Notes under the pieces: generated by a model
What the model saw: the letters and a program-made list of their open reading frames with translations, nothing else
Databases searched by the model: none
Told to the model about the DNA's origin: nothing
Shown: one piece after another, positions 19,000 through 25,971 of the stretch
How positions within the stretch are numbered: position 1 is the stretch's first letter
Layout of the letters: the number at the start of each line of letters is the position of its first letter
From: Rhodoblastus sp963710275
GTDB lineage: Bacteria > Pseudomonadota > Alphaproteobacteria > Rhizobiales > Beijerinckiaceae
Reading direction: 5' to 3'
Assembly (NCBI GenBank): GCA_963710275.1
Contig: CAVPZS010000005.1
Span: 372,001-436,000, forward strand
Length of the DNA stretch: 64,000 nucleotides
Position numbers and translations under genes: made by a program

Positions 19000-19030
19000 G
19001 AAGACCCGGATTTTCCGGGTCTTCTTTTTT
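19000..19030 (+). terminator. Rho-independent terminator after lpdA
   Basis: GAAGACCCGG pairs with CCGGGTCTTC (10 bp) around loop ATTTT, and is followed directly by six T. It lies 52 nt after the lpdA stop and should end the mdh-suc-lpd transcript. Confidence 0.88.
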
Positions 19031-19134
19031 GATAATGGGAATTGCGCGCTTTCGGCGCGCAGGCCCACTTTGGATTGCCGGACGGCCTCGCCAAAGCCTA
19101 TTCTTCCCCCGAAAATCGATTCCCGGGAAAGCTC

Positions 19135-20919
19135 ATGCCCCTGTGGGCCTCCGCCACGAAAGATTCATCGAAAACTTCGGCTTCCGCGCGCCTGAGCCGA
19201 AGCGTGCGAGCGCTCCTGCGCTCGAATGAACCGGCGCTTGTGCTTACGGCCGCTCTGGTCGGGTTGGTCGCCGCCTTGTGCGTCACCGCCATGACGCAAA
19301 CCGCAACCCTCATGCACAAGCTGATCTTCAATCTGCCCTTCGACGTGCGCTTGAGCGCCGCCGATCGGGTTCCCCCTTTGGCCGCGCTAGCAGCCCTGTC
19401 GCTCGGCGGCTTGAGCCTGGGTCTGATGGAAACTTGGCGACTTCGGCGCGCTATTCCCGGCCCGGTCGATCCCATCGAGGCGAACGCCCTGCGCGGCGGC
19501 CGCATGTCCCTGCGGGACAGTATTGTCGTCGCCATGCAGACGCTGATTTCCAACTCTTGCGGCGCCTCGGTTGGACTGGAGGCCGGCTATGCGCAAATCG
19601 GCGCCAGCCTCGGCTCGTTCTTCGGCCAGAAACTGCATCTCCGCCGCAACGATTTGCGTCTTCTCGTCGGCGCCGGCGCCGCCGCGGCGATTGGAGGCTC
19701 GTTTGGCGCGCCGCTGACCGGGGCCTTCTATGCGTTCGAAATCATCCTGGGCGCCTATTCCATAGCTGCTGGCGGTCCGGTCTTCGCCGCCGCCATCGTC
19801 GGGGTCCTTACCACCCATTTCCTAGCGGGCGCGCCCTATCAGATCACTACCCCGCCCATCGAGCCTCTCGGCCTCTCGAGCTATCCGGCTCTGTTCGGTC
19901 TCGCGGCATGCGCCGCGGTCCTGGGCATTACCGCCATGCGCGTGGCTGGCCTTTCCGAGAGGGCGCTTCAGGCGACAAAAATTCCAGTCTGGGCGAGACC
20001 CGTCATCGGGGGCCTGGCCGTCGCCGCCCTCGCCATCGCCACGCCACAGATCATGGGCGCTGGCCACGGCGCGTTGGCCCTGGACATTGCGACGGATTTT
20101 TCGCTCGTCACGCTGATCGCATTTCTCGTGCTCAAAACGATCGCTTGCCTCGTCTCCCTGGCCACCGGCTTCCGCGGCGGCCTGTTTTTCGCTTCGCTCT
20201 TCATGGGCGCGCTGCTCGGCAAGATTTACGCCCTGTTCCTTGTCCTCGTCATTCCCGGCGCTGTTCCCGATCCAACGATCTGCATTCTCGCGGGCATGGC
20301 CACGATGGGCGTCGTGATCGTCGGCGGTCCGTTGACCATGTCTTTCCTCGTCCTCGAGAACACCTCCGATTTTTCGGTCGCGGCCGGCGTTCTTACCGCC
20401 TCTGTGGCCGCCAGTCTGATCGCCCGGGCGTTTTTCGGCTATTCCTTCTCGACCTGGCGCCTGCACCTGCGCGGAGAAAACATACGCAGCGCCAACGACA
20501 TAGGCTGGATCGACGACCTGACGGTGGGTCGCCTGATGCGACCCGATCCTGCTAAAATCGACGCCAACGCCAGTTTGAGCGAGCTTTGCACGCTCTATCC
20601 ACTCGGGTCGGCGCGCGCCATAGTCGTCATCGAAACCGACGGTCGCTACGCCGGTCTCGTCAATCTCGCGGAGGCCCATGTTCACGCCCAGAATGGCGAC
20701 GGAATGGTGCGCGACCTCTTGGGGCTGGAGAAGGTTACCCTGACGCCGGCCATGAACGCCAAAACCGCCATGGCGATATTCGACAGGACCGAATCAGATC
20801 AGCTCGCCGTGGTCGATCCGTCGAACAGCGCGCCAATCGGCCTCCTGACCGAGCCTTATCTTGCGCGTCGCTATGCTGAAAAAGCCGACGCGGCGGCGCG
20901 CAGCGCCTTGGGGATGTGA
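19135..20919 (+). CDS. ClC family chloride channel/transporter with C-terminal CBS pair
   Basis: A 594-residue membrane protein. Residues about 30-460 contain ten or more hydrophobic segments of the ClC fold. The segment GASVGLEAGYAQIGA holds the gating glutamate, although in a GLEAG rather than GREGP context, and GSFGAPLTGAFYAFE follows. GFRGGLFFASLFMGALLG corresponds to the selectivity region at the start of helix N. The last 120 residues (from about IDDLTVGRLMRPDP) form two CBS domains that probably bind an adenine nucleotide. ATG 19135 is the preferred start, with only a weak GGGAAAG upstream. Whether it is a channel or a Cl-/H+ antiporter is not resolved. It converges with xerC, 3 nt away. 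Confidence 0.9.
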   Translation: MPLWASATKDSSKTSASARLSRSVRALLRSNEPALVLTAALVGLVAALCVTAMTQTATLMHKLIFNLPFDVRLSAADRVPPLAALAALSLGGLSLGLMETWRLRRAIPGPVDPIEANALRGGRMSLRDSIVVAMQTLISNSCGASVGLEAGYAQIGASLGSFFGQKLHLRRNDLRLLVGAGAAAAIGGSFGAPLTGAFYAFEIILGAYSIAAGGPVFAAAIVGVLTTHFLAGAPYQITTPPIEPLGLSSYPALFGLAACAAVLGITAMRVAGLSERALQATKIPVWARPVIGGLAVAALAIATPQIMGAGHGALALDIATDFSLVTLIAFLVLKTIACLVSLATGFRGGLFFASLFMGALLGKIYALFLVLVIPGAVPDPTICILAGMATMGVVIVGGPLTMSFLVLENTSDFSVAAGVLTASVAASLIARAFFGYSFSTWRLHLRGENIRSANDIGWIDDLTVGRLMRPDPAKIDANASLSELCTLYPLGSARAIVVIETDGRYAGLVNLAEAHVHAQNGDGMVRDLLGLEKVTLTPAMNAKTAMAIFDRTESDQLAVVDPSNSAPIGLLTEPYLARRYAEKADAAARSALGM

Positions 20920-20922
20920 TGC

Positions 20923-21900
20923 TCACGCGCGGGGATGGGCGGCTCGATAAGCGTCGAACAGGCGCGCCTTGTCGATGGCCGTATAGATCTGTGTGGTCGA
21001 CAGGCTGGCGTGACCGAGTAATTCCTGGATTGAACGGAGATCGCCGCCACGTCCCAGCAAGTGGGTGGCGAAGGAATGGCGCAAAGCGTGCGGTGTCGCC
21101 GAATCGGGAAGTCCCAGCGCGCCACGCAGCCGCTCGACAGTCATTTGGATGATTCGCGGCGAAAGTGCGCCTCCCCGCGCCCCGACGAACAAGGGTCCAT
21201 CGCCAGCCAGCGGATATGGGCAGAGTTCCAGGTAGCACTCCACGGCCTTGCGGGCCGGCAGGATGACAGGAACTCCGCGCGTCTTGCCCCCCTTGCCGAC
21301 AATGCTCAGCGAATCGATTGGACCAACGGGCGCCTGGGCGCGGCGGATTGACAGGGCTTCGGATATTCGCAGTCCCGCGCCGTAAAGCAGGGATAGCACC
21401 GCGGCGTCGCGCGCGGCGATCCAGGGCTGACGTGTCTCGCCATCCGCCGATTCGCCGGACGCGAGTTCGCGCGCCTTGGCGGCGGGAAGAGCCCTGGGAA
21501 GCACGCGCGCCGTCTTCGGCGTGCGGACCTTGTCGAAAACGCCGATTTGCGCAAGTTCCTCGCGACCAAGATAGCGGGCAAAAGACCGCAAGCCCGCCAA
21601 TTGCCGCAATAGCGTGCGCGACGTGACGCCTTCTTCGCGTCGCCACGCCATGAAAGCGCGCAAATCGGCTGGCTTGAGGCCGCTCAAGACAACAAGGGTG
21701 ACCGGAGCGCCGATTCGCCGCGAAAAAAAGCCGAGAAATTGCCTGAGGTCACGCGCATAGGCGTCAATCGTCAATGGCGAAACTCGCCGCTCGCCCGCGA
21801 GTCGGCGCAGCCATTGCTGCGCCGCTTGCGCTATTTGGTCATCGGCGCCTGGAAAGGCCAGCGAGCCACCCTGCGTCGGCTTGTCACTTTTCTGGTTCAT
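20923..21900 (-). CDS. xerC: Tyrosine recombinase XerC
   Basis: XerC resolves chromosome dimers at dif together with XerD and FtsK. The 325-residue protein has the N-terminal SAM-like core-binding domain (about 25-115) and the C-terminal catalytic domain: the Arg in GAGLRISEALS, the Lys in IVGKGGKTR, HALRHSFATH with the His and second Arg, the His in LLGHASLSTTQ, and the tyrosine nucleophile in TQIYTAID. No mobile-element features flank it, so it is a housekeeping recombinase rather than an integrase. XerC is preferred over XerD from similarity; this is less certain than the family. Confidence 0.88.
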   Translation of the reverse strand: MNQKSDKPTQGGSLAFPGADDQIAQAAQQWLRRLAGERRVSPLTIDAYARDLRQFLGFFSRRIGAPVTLVVLSGLKPADLRAFMAWRREEGVTSRTLLRQLAGLRSFARYLGREELAQIGVFDKVRTPKTARVLPRALPAAKARELASGESADGETRQPWIAARDAAVLSLLYGAGLRISEALSIRRAQAPVGPIDSLSIVGKGGKTRGVPVILPARKAVECYLELCPYPLAGDGPLFVGARGGALSPRIIQMTVERLRGALGLPDSATPHALRHSFATHLLGRGGDLRSIQELLGHASLSTTQIYTAIDKARLFDAYRAAHPRA

Positions 21901-21965
21901 CCCGGCAGTCTAGCCGCCGGTTGTCAATAATCCCCTGCCGACCGGGGAGAGGGCGCGGCATAGTC

Positions 21966-22286
21966 TCACGCTTCAGTCACTTCCTTCGCGGCCTGGACAC
22001 GCAATTCTTCAAAATGACGGGCAATCTGGTGCTCGGACTGAGCCACGCCGCCGGCAGAAAAATCCTTGAAAATCTGCGCCACTACGCCCGACTGGACATG
22101 GGCGGCGACGTCCTTCGCAACCAGCGAATTGGCGTAATCCTCTGCGGCCACGCCGGATTTTCCGAGCTTTTCAGCGGCCCAAAGCCCGATCAACTTGTTG
22201 GCGCGGGCGAGGATCTTGAACAGGAGCTCCTCGTCATGCGCGAATTTTCCTTCGAACACTTCTTCGCGCTTGTCGAATGTGGACAT
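21966..22286 (-). CDS. ATPase inhibitor subunit zeta (DUF1476)
   Basis: A 106-residue protein of the DUF1476 family, the zeta subunit of alphaproteobacterial F1Fo-ATP synthase, which inhibits ATP hydrolysis. The N-terminal inhibitory region is MSTFDKREEVFEGKFAHDEE, followed by the four-helix body with LLFKILARANKLIGLWAAEK and the closing QSEHQIARHFEELR. It is encoded away from any ATP synthase operon, which is usual. An AT-rich TATATATAAC tract at about 22323-22333 lies upstream and may belong to its promoter. The 300-nt gap up to purC (22287-22586) holds no other gene that I can support. Confidence 0.93.
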   Translation of the reverse strand: MSTFDKREEVFEGKFAHDEELLFKILARANKLIGLWAAEKLGKSGVAAEDYANSLVAKDVAAHVQSGVVAQIFKDFSAGGVAQSEHQIARHFEELRVQAAKEVTEA

Positions 22287-22586
22287 TTTCGTTCCCTTCC
22301 TGCCTTGGGCTATTCGTCACCCGTTATATATAATCTTGCCGCCCGTCTGCCTAGCTTTGCCGTCGTCTCACAAAGGCCCACGGGGATCGGTCTTTCGATC
22401 TAGGGCGCCTGTTTAGGCTATCCATTGAAACAGGTTGTGCAAAGGCCCGGAACGGGATAGGAACCTTGGGAAACGCGGCCCATAGGTTTCTTTCCGCGCG
22501 ACGGATGCCGCACGAGAGCAGTCGTCGCCGTTTGTGATCGTTTTGGGCGTTAAAGTCGCAGGAAGCCCGGAGGAGCCGAGGCATCC

Positions 22587-23381
22587 ATGGATTATCTCAA
22601 AGATCGGTTGATTCCCATGAACCGCCGCCGTCGCATATACGAAGGCAAGGCCAAGGTCCTCTATGAGGGCCCGGAGCCTGGCACCTTGATTCAGCATTTC
22701 AAGGACGACGCCACCGCGTTCAACGCCAAGAAACACGAGGTGATTGACGGCAAGGGCGTTTTGAACAATCGGATTTCGGAATATATTTTCCAGAATCTGA
22801 ACGATATCGGCGTTCCCACCCATTTCATCCGCCGCCTCAACATGCGCGAACAACTGATTCGCGAAGTCGAGATCGTCCCGCTCGAGGTGGTCGTGCGCAA
22901 CGTGGCGGCTGGTTCGCTATCGCAGCGCCTCGGCATCGAGGAAGGCTCGCAGCTGCCTCGGTCGATCATCGAGTTCTATTACAAAAATGACGCGCTCAAC
23001 GATCCCATGGTTTCCGAGGAGCACATCACCGCTTTCGGATGGGCGACCCCCCAGGAAATCGATGACATCATGGCGCTGGCGATTCGCGTCAACGATTTCC
23101 TCACCGGCCTTTTCCTTGGCGTTGGCATCCGCCTGGTCGACTTCAAGATGGAATGCGGCCGGCTGTGGGAAGGCGACATGATGCGGATCGTCGTCGCCGA
23201 CGAGATTTCTCCGGATTCCTGCCGCCTCTGGGACATCAAGTCCAACGACAAGCTGGACAAGGATCGCTTTCGTCGCGATCTGGGCGGCTTGGTCGAGGCC
23301 TATGCCGAAGTCGCCCGCCGGCTCGGCATCATGCAGGAAAACGAAAAGCCGCATACCGGTGGACCCAAGCTGGTGCAGTGA
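22587..23381 (+). CDS. purC: Phosphoribosylaminoimidazole-succinocarboxamide synthase
   Basis: PurC condenses CAIR with aspartate to give SAICAR in purine synthesis. The 264-residue protein contains RRRIYEGKAKVLYEGPEPG (the ATP-binding start of the family), NVAAGSLSQRLGIEEG, LVDFKMECGR and DEISPDSCRLWD. The ATG at 22587 has GAGG 5 nt upstream; an internal ATG at 22617 (MNRRRRIYEGK) is the alternative start used in some relatives. It begins purC-purS-purQ; purL is separate, about 1.6 kb downstream. Confidence 0.97.
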   Translation: MDYLKDRLIPMNRRRRIYEGKAKVLYEGPEPGTLIQHFKDDATAFNAKKHEVIDGKGVLNNRISEYIFQNLNDIGVPTHFIRRLNMREQLIREVEIVPLEVVVRNVAAGSLSQRLGIEEGSQLPRSIIEFYYKNDALNDPMVSEEHITAFGWATPQEIDDIMALAIRVNDFLTGLFLGVGIRLVDFKMECGRLWEGDMMRIVVADEISPDSCRLWDIKSNDKLDKDRFRRDLGGLVEAYAEVARRLGIMQENEKPHTGGPKLVQ

Positions 23382-23436
23382 TCTCGCTCGCATTTTTTTT
23401 GCGAGAGAACCCGACGCAAAGAGGAAACAGGTCCGA

Positions 23437-23679
23437 ATGAAAGCCCGCGTTACCGTCACCTTGAAAGCTGGCGTGCTCGATCCGCAAGGTAAGGCGATAG
23501 AAGGCGCCCTGCATTCGCTTGGCGTGGACGGAATCGCTTCAGTGCGCCAGGGTAAAGTGTTCGATATTGAAATCGAGGGAACCGACGCCGAGGCCGCCAA
23601 GGCGGCCTTGGCCGCGGCCAGCGAAAAACTCCTGGCCAATACGGTCGTCGAAAACTATCGCGTCGAACTTTTTTCGTGA
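23437..23679 (+). CDS. purS: Phosphoribosylformylglycinamidine synthase subunit PurS
   Basis: PurS is the small subunit of the three-part FGAM synthase PurLSQ. The 80-residue product begins MKARVTVTLKAGVLDPQGKA and carries the family block ALHSLGVDGIASVRQGKVFD. It scaffolds PurL and PurQ for ammonia transfer. A GAGGAAACAGG stretch precedes the ATG. It lies between purC and purQ. Confidence 0.96.
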   Translation: MKARVTVTLKAGVLDPQGKAIEGALHSLGVDGIASVRQGKVFDIEIEGTDAEAAKAALAAASEKLLANTVVENYRVELFS

Positions 23680-23712
23680 TCCGGCCGCGCCGATTCTTCT
23701 GAGGAGACGGCC

Positions 23713-24399
23713 ATGAAAGCGGCCATTGTGCTTTTCCCGGGCTCAAATCGCGAAGGTGACGTCGCGCGGGCCTTGAAGCAAGCCGGCGCCGACACATCCA
23801 TCGTCTGGCACGCCGACCACGAATTGCCCGAGGGAACCGATCTGGTGGTGCTGCCCGGAGGCTTCAGCTATGGCGATTACCTGCGTTGCGGTGCGATCGC
23901 GGGGCGCGCTCATGTGATGGAAGCGGTGCGCCGCCACGCCGCGCGCGGCGGTCTGGTGCTCGGCATTTGCAATGGCTTTCAGATTCTCTGCGAAAGCGGC
24001 CTGCTGCCAGGCGTTCTAATGCGTAATCGAGATTTGCGCTTCATTTGCAAGCGCCAGCATTTGCGGGTCGAGCGCAACGACACCGCCTTTACCCGCGCTT
24101 ACGCACTCCATCAGGCGATCGACGTCGCCATCGCTCACGGCGAAGGCAATTACGAAGCCCATGAGGAAACGATCCAGCGGCTCGAAGATGAAGGACGGGT
24201 CGCGTTTCGCTATTGCGATGCATCTGGTCGCGTCGGTGACGACGTCAACCCGAACGGATCAACCCATCACATCGCCGGAATTTATTCAGAGACATTCAAT
24301 GTGCTCGGCATGATGCCCCATCCGGAAAACCTGATCGATCCCTTGGTGGGCGGCATAGATGGGCGCGGATTGTTCGAAAGCCTGATTCACGCCGCCTGA
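23713..24399 (+). CDS. purQ: Phosphoribosylformylglycinamidine synthase subunit PurQ (glutaminase)
   Basis: PurQ is the class I glutamine amidotransferase that feeds ammonia to PurL. The 228-residue protein has the nucleophile Cys86 in GICNGFQIL, the oxyanion segment VVLPGGFSYGDYLRCGAIA and the catalytic His/Glu pair in GMMPHPEN. GAGGAGA precedes the ATG. It is the last gene of purCSQ and is followed by a hairpin shared with the convergent small gene. Confidence 0.97.
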   Translation: MKAAIVLFPGSNREGDVARALKQAGADTSIVWHADHELPEGTDLVVLPGGFSYGDYLRCGAIAGRAHVMEAVRRHAARGGLVLGICNGFQILCESGLLPGVLMRNRDLRFICKRQHLRVERNDTAFTRAYALHQAIDVAIAHGEGNYEAHEETIQRLEDEGRVAFRYCDASGRVGDDVNPNGSTHHIAGIYSETFNVLGMMPHPENLIDPLVGGIDGRGLFESLIHAA

Positions 24400-24412
24400 T
24401 CAGCAGAGGCGA

Positions 24413-24442
24413 TCACCCGACGCGCCATTGCGCGCCGGGTGA
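24413..24442. terminator. Hairpin between convergent purQ and small secreted protein gene
   Basis: A 13-bp inverted repeat with one mismatch (TCACCCGACGCGC against GCGCGCCGGGTGA), loop CATT. On the minus strand it is followed by weakly T-rich sequence. It is placed to end both transcripts. Confidence 0.5.
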
Positions 24443-24460
24443 AAATGGTTTGAAAAAGAC

Positions 24461-24733
24461 TCAGTAACGACACTTCGAGCCCAGTTGCGGGGCGTCGGAG
24501 GCATCGGCAAAACCGCCAAGAATCGCGCCGCCTAATCGGCTTTCACACGCGCCGGACGCGCGACTGGCCGATCCGTCGTTGACGCCGGTATATCCATAGA
24601 CGGTTTCCCCGCCGCGCCAGGCGGCCTGGCTGAATTGCATGGGATCAGCAGCAGCAGAACCGGATGCAAATACGCTCGCGCCTATCGACAAAGCAAGAGC
24701 GGCGGCGGCGGCGATAACTTGCTTGCTGGTCAT
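24461..24733 (-). CDS. Small secreted hypothetical protein
   Basis: A 90-residue protein that I do not recognise. It has a textbook signal peptide (MTSKQVIAAAAALALSIGAS..., cleavage probably after SAAA, near residue 29). The mature part of about 60 residues is rich in Gly, Ala and Ser and holds two cysteines, in GACESRLGG and in the C-terminal GSKCRY, which could form one disulfide in the periplasm. A 7-bp inverted repeat lies upstream at 24814-24831. The codon pattern and signal peptide make it a credible gene; no function is proposed. Confidence 0.65.
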   Translation of the reverse strand: MTSKQVIAAAAALALSIGASVFASGSAAADPMQFSQAAWRGGETVYGYTGVNDGSASRASGACESRLGGAILGGFADASDAPQLGSKCRY

Positions 24734-24813
24734 AATGAAACCCTCGTCTCGTCCAGCTTTTTGCCAGACCGCCGTTGCGGATGCGACGACTTGTGCAAGG
24801 GTTTACGATCGCC

Positions 24814-24831
24814 CGCGAAAATAGTTTCGCG
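24814..24831. repeat. Inverted repeat upstream of small secreted protein gene
   Basis: CGCGAAA-ATAG-TTTCGCG, a perfect 7-bp stem with a 4-nt loop, about 80 nt upstream of the small secreted protein start. It could be an operator or leader hairpin; it lacks the T-run expected of a terminator. Confidence 0.4.
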
Positions 24832-24875
24832 TGATAACGAGCGATGAAGCGGCGGATTTGGAAAAACTCAAACGA

Positions 24876-24905
24876 AAGAAGCCCGGCCTTGCGACCGGGC
24901 TTCTT
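24876..24905 (-). terminator. Terminator downstream of the OmpW-like gene
   Basis: An 11-bp perfect stem (AAGAAGCCCGG with CCGGGCTTCTT) and an 8-nt loop, 29 nt after the stop of the OmpW-like gene. On the minus strand the stem ends in CTTCTT and continues TTCGTTTG, giving a moderately T-rich tail. Confidence 0.75.
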
Positions 24906-24933
24906 CAATTGCCCATTGATCTGGGCAAATCGA

Positions 24934-25668
24934 TCAGTACTTGGCGACGACCGGAGCCGCGCTCGAGCCGCCGAAGCGATAGCCGATGCCGCCGCCGATC
25001 AGCCAGGTATTGGCGTTGACATGCACTTGATTCAGGCCGCCAGGAATGGCCAAGTTGCCGTCGGTGTTCAGGATCAGATACTTGGCGTCGAGGTTCAACA
25101 CCCAGTGCTTGGTCAGATAATAATCCGCGCCAGCGTTCAGAGCCAGACCGGCGGCCGGATGAAGGTTGACGAGATTGCTATTACCCAACGTAGCGCCGAA
25201 AGGCGACTTCGTCTCGAGGAACCAGGTGTAGTTGGCGCCGACGCCGAGGTAGGGGTCGAACTGGCCAAGCGCGAAGTGATACTGTAGCGTCGCAGTCGGC
25301 GGCAGCAGGGTGGTGTTGGCCCAGTCGTTATAGACGCCGGCTGCGTTGGTATTCGTCAGTCGGGTATGGGCAATGCCGGCGATCACGTTGACGGCCCAAT
25401 GCTTGGTCAGAAAATAGGTGAAATCGACTTCCGGGACGACGTTATCCTGGAGCCTGGCGCCATAGAGATTGCCGCCAAGGAGGGTCGAGCCGGACGCGTT
25501 CGGCAGAACGCCGAGAGCGCTGACGCGGATCATGAAGGGATCGAACGAATCATCCACGGGCGCGAAGACGGGCGCGCTCTTGGTCGAGGGGAGATCGGCA
25601 GCGAACGCCGGAGCGGCGACCGTGCTGAGAAGAGCGGCGGCGAAAGCGCCACAGACGAGCTTTTTCAT
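24934..25668 (-). CDS. OmpW family outer membrane protein
   Basis: A 244-residue protein with a signal peptide (MKKLVCGAFAAALLSTVAAPAFA, in two parts, cut near residue 23) and an eight-stranded beta-barrel pattern typical of OmpW: FMIRVSALGVLPN, VPEVDFTYFLTKHWAVNVIAG, LPPTATLQYHF, FDPYLGVGANYTWF, GADYYLTKHWVLNLDAKY and a final GIGYRFGG strand. The ATG at 25668 has AAGG 6 nt upstream; the in-frame start at 25713 would spoil the signal peptide. OmpW proteins form narrow hydrophobic channels. A perfect FNR/FixK-type site lies about 100 nt upstream. Confidence 0.92.
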   Translation of the reverse strand: MKKLVCGAFAAALLSTVAAPAFAADLPSTKSAPVFAPVDDSFDPFMIRVSALGVLPNASGSTLLGGNLYGARLQDNVVPEVDFTYFLTKHWAVNVIAGIAHTRLTNTNAAGVYNDWANTTLLPPTATLQYHFALGQFDPYLGVGANYTWFLETKSPFGATLGNSNLVNLHPAAGLALNAGADYYLTKHWVLNLDAKYLILNTDGNLAIPGGLNQVHVNANTWLIGGGIGYRFGGSSAAPVVAKY

Positions 25669-25750
25669 GTTAGCCTTCCAAATTTCAAGAAGCCATTTGC
25701 CTCGGATCGCCAAAAAACCGGCGTCTTTGGCTCGGCGACCAATGTGCGGC

Positions 25751-25756
25751 GTTATA
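25751..25756 (-). promoter_or_regulatory. Candidate -10 element of the OmpW-like gene
   Basis: TATAAC on the minus strand, 83 nt upstream of the OmpW-like start codon, with no good -35 at the standard distance. An activator-dependent promoter would fit, given the FNR/FixK-type dyad just upstream. Confidence 0.35.
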
Positions 25757-25768
25757 GCTCAAATCGAA

Positions 25769-25782
25769 TTGATCTCGATCAA
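25769..25782. promoter_or_regulatory. FNR/FixK-type binding site
   Basis: TTGATCTCGATCAA matches the FNR/Anr/FixK consensus TTGAT-N4-ATCAA in every position. It lies in the divergent region between the OmpW-like gene and purL. Its centre is 22 nt from the candidate -10 of the OmpW-like gene, shorter than the usual class II spacing, so the true start site may differ. No regulator gene of this family is in the window. Confidence 0.6.
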
Positions 25783-25842
25783 GCAAATACGGCTTGACAG
25801 AGGGTTTGAGCCCCGCGTTGTAAATTTACCACAGGTTTAAAA

Positions 25843-25860
25843 AGCGGTTTGTAAACCGCT
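25843..25860. promoter_or_regulatory. 18-bp dyad upstream of purL
   Basis: AGCGGTTT-GT-AAACCGCT, perfect 8-bp arms, about 110 nt upstream of the purL start. A TTGACA at 25794-25799 lies 43 nt before it but lacks a good -10. The dyad may be an operator or a leader hairpin of purL. The remainder of the 303-nt gap 25669-25971 shows no gene. Confidence 0.45.
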
Positions 25861-25971
25861 GATGTGCGCCGAGAAGGCGAATTCTTGCCAATTCGCGCGC
25901 GACGTTCTAATCGAATTCTGCAGGCTTGCTCCCGGCGCGCGTCGCCGCCCCCATCAACAAGGCCGAACTCC

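Noticed and set aside
20923..21900. Integrase of a mobile element
   Set aside because: The tyrosine recombinase matches housekeeping XerC, is flanked by core genes, and no att-like repeat or cargo is present.
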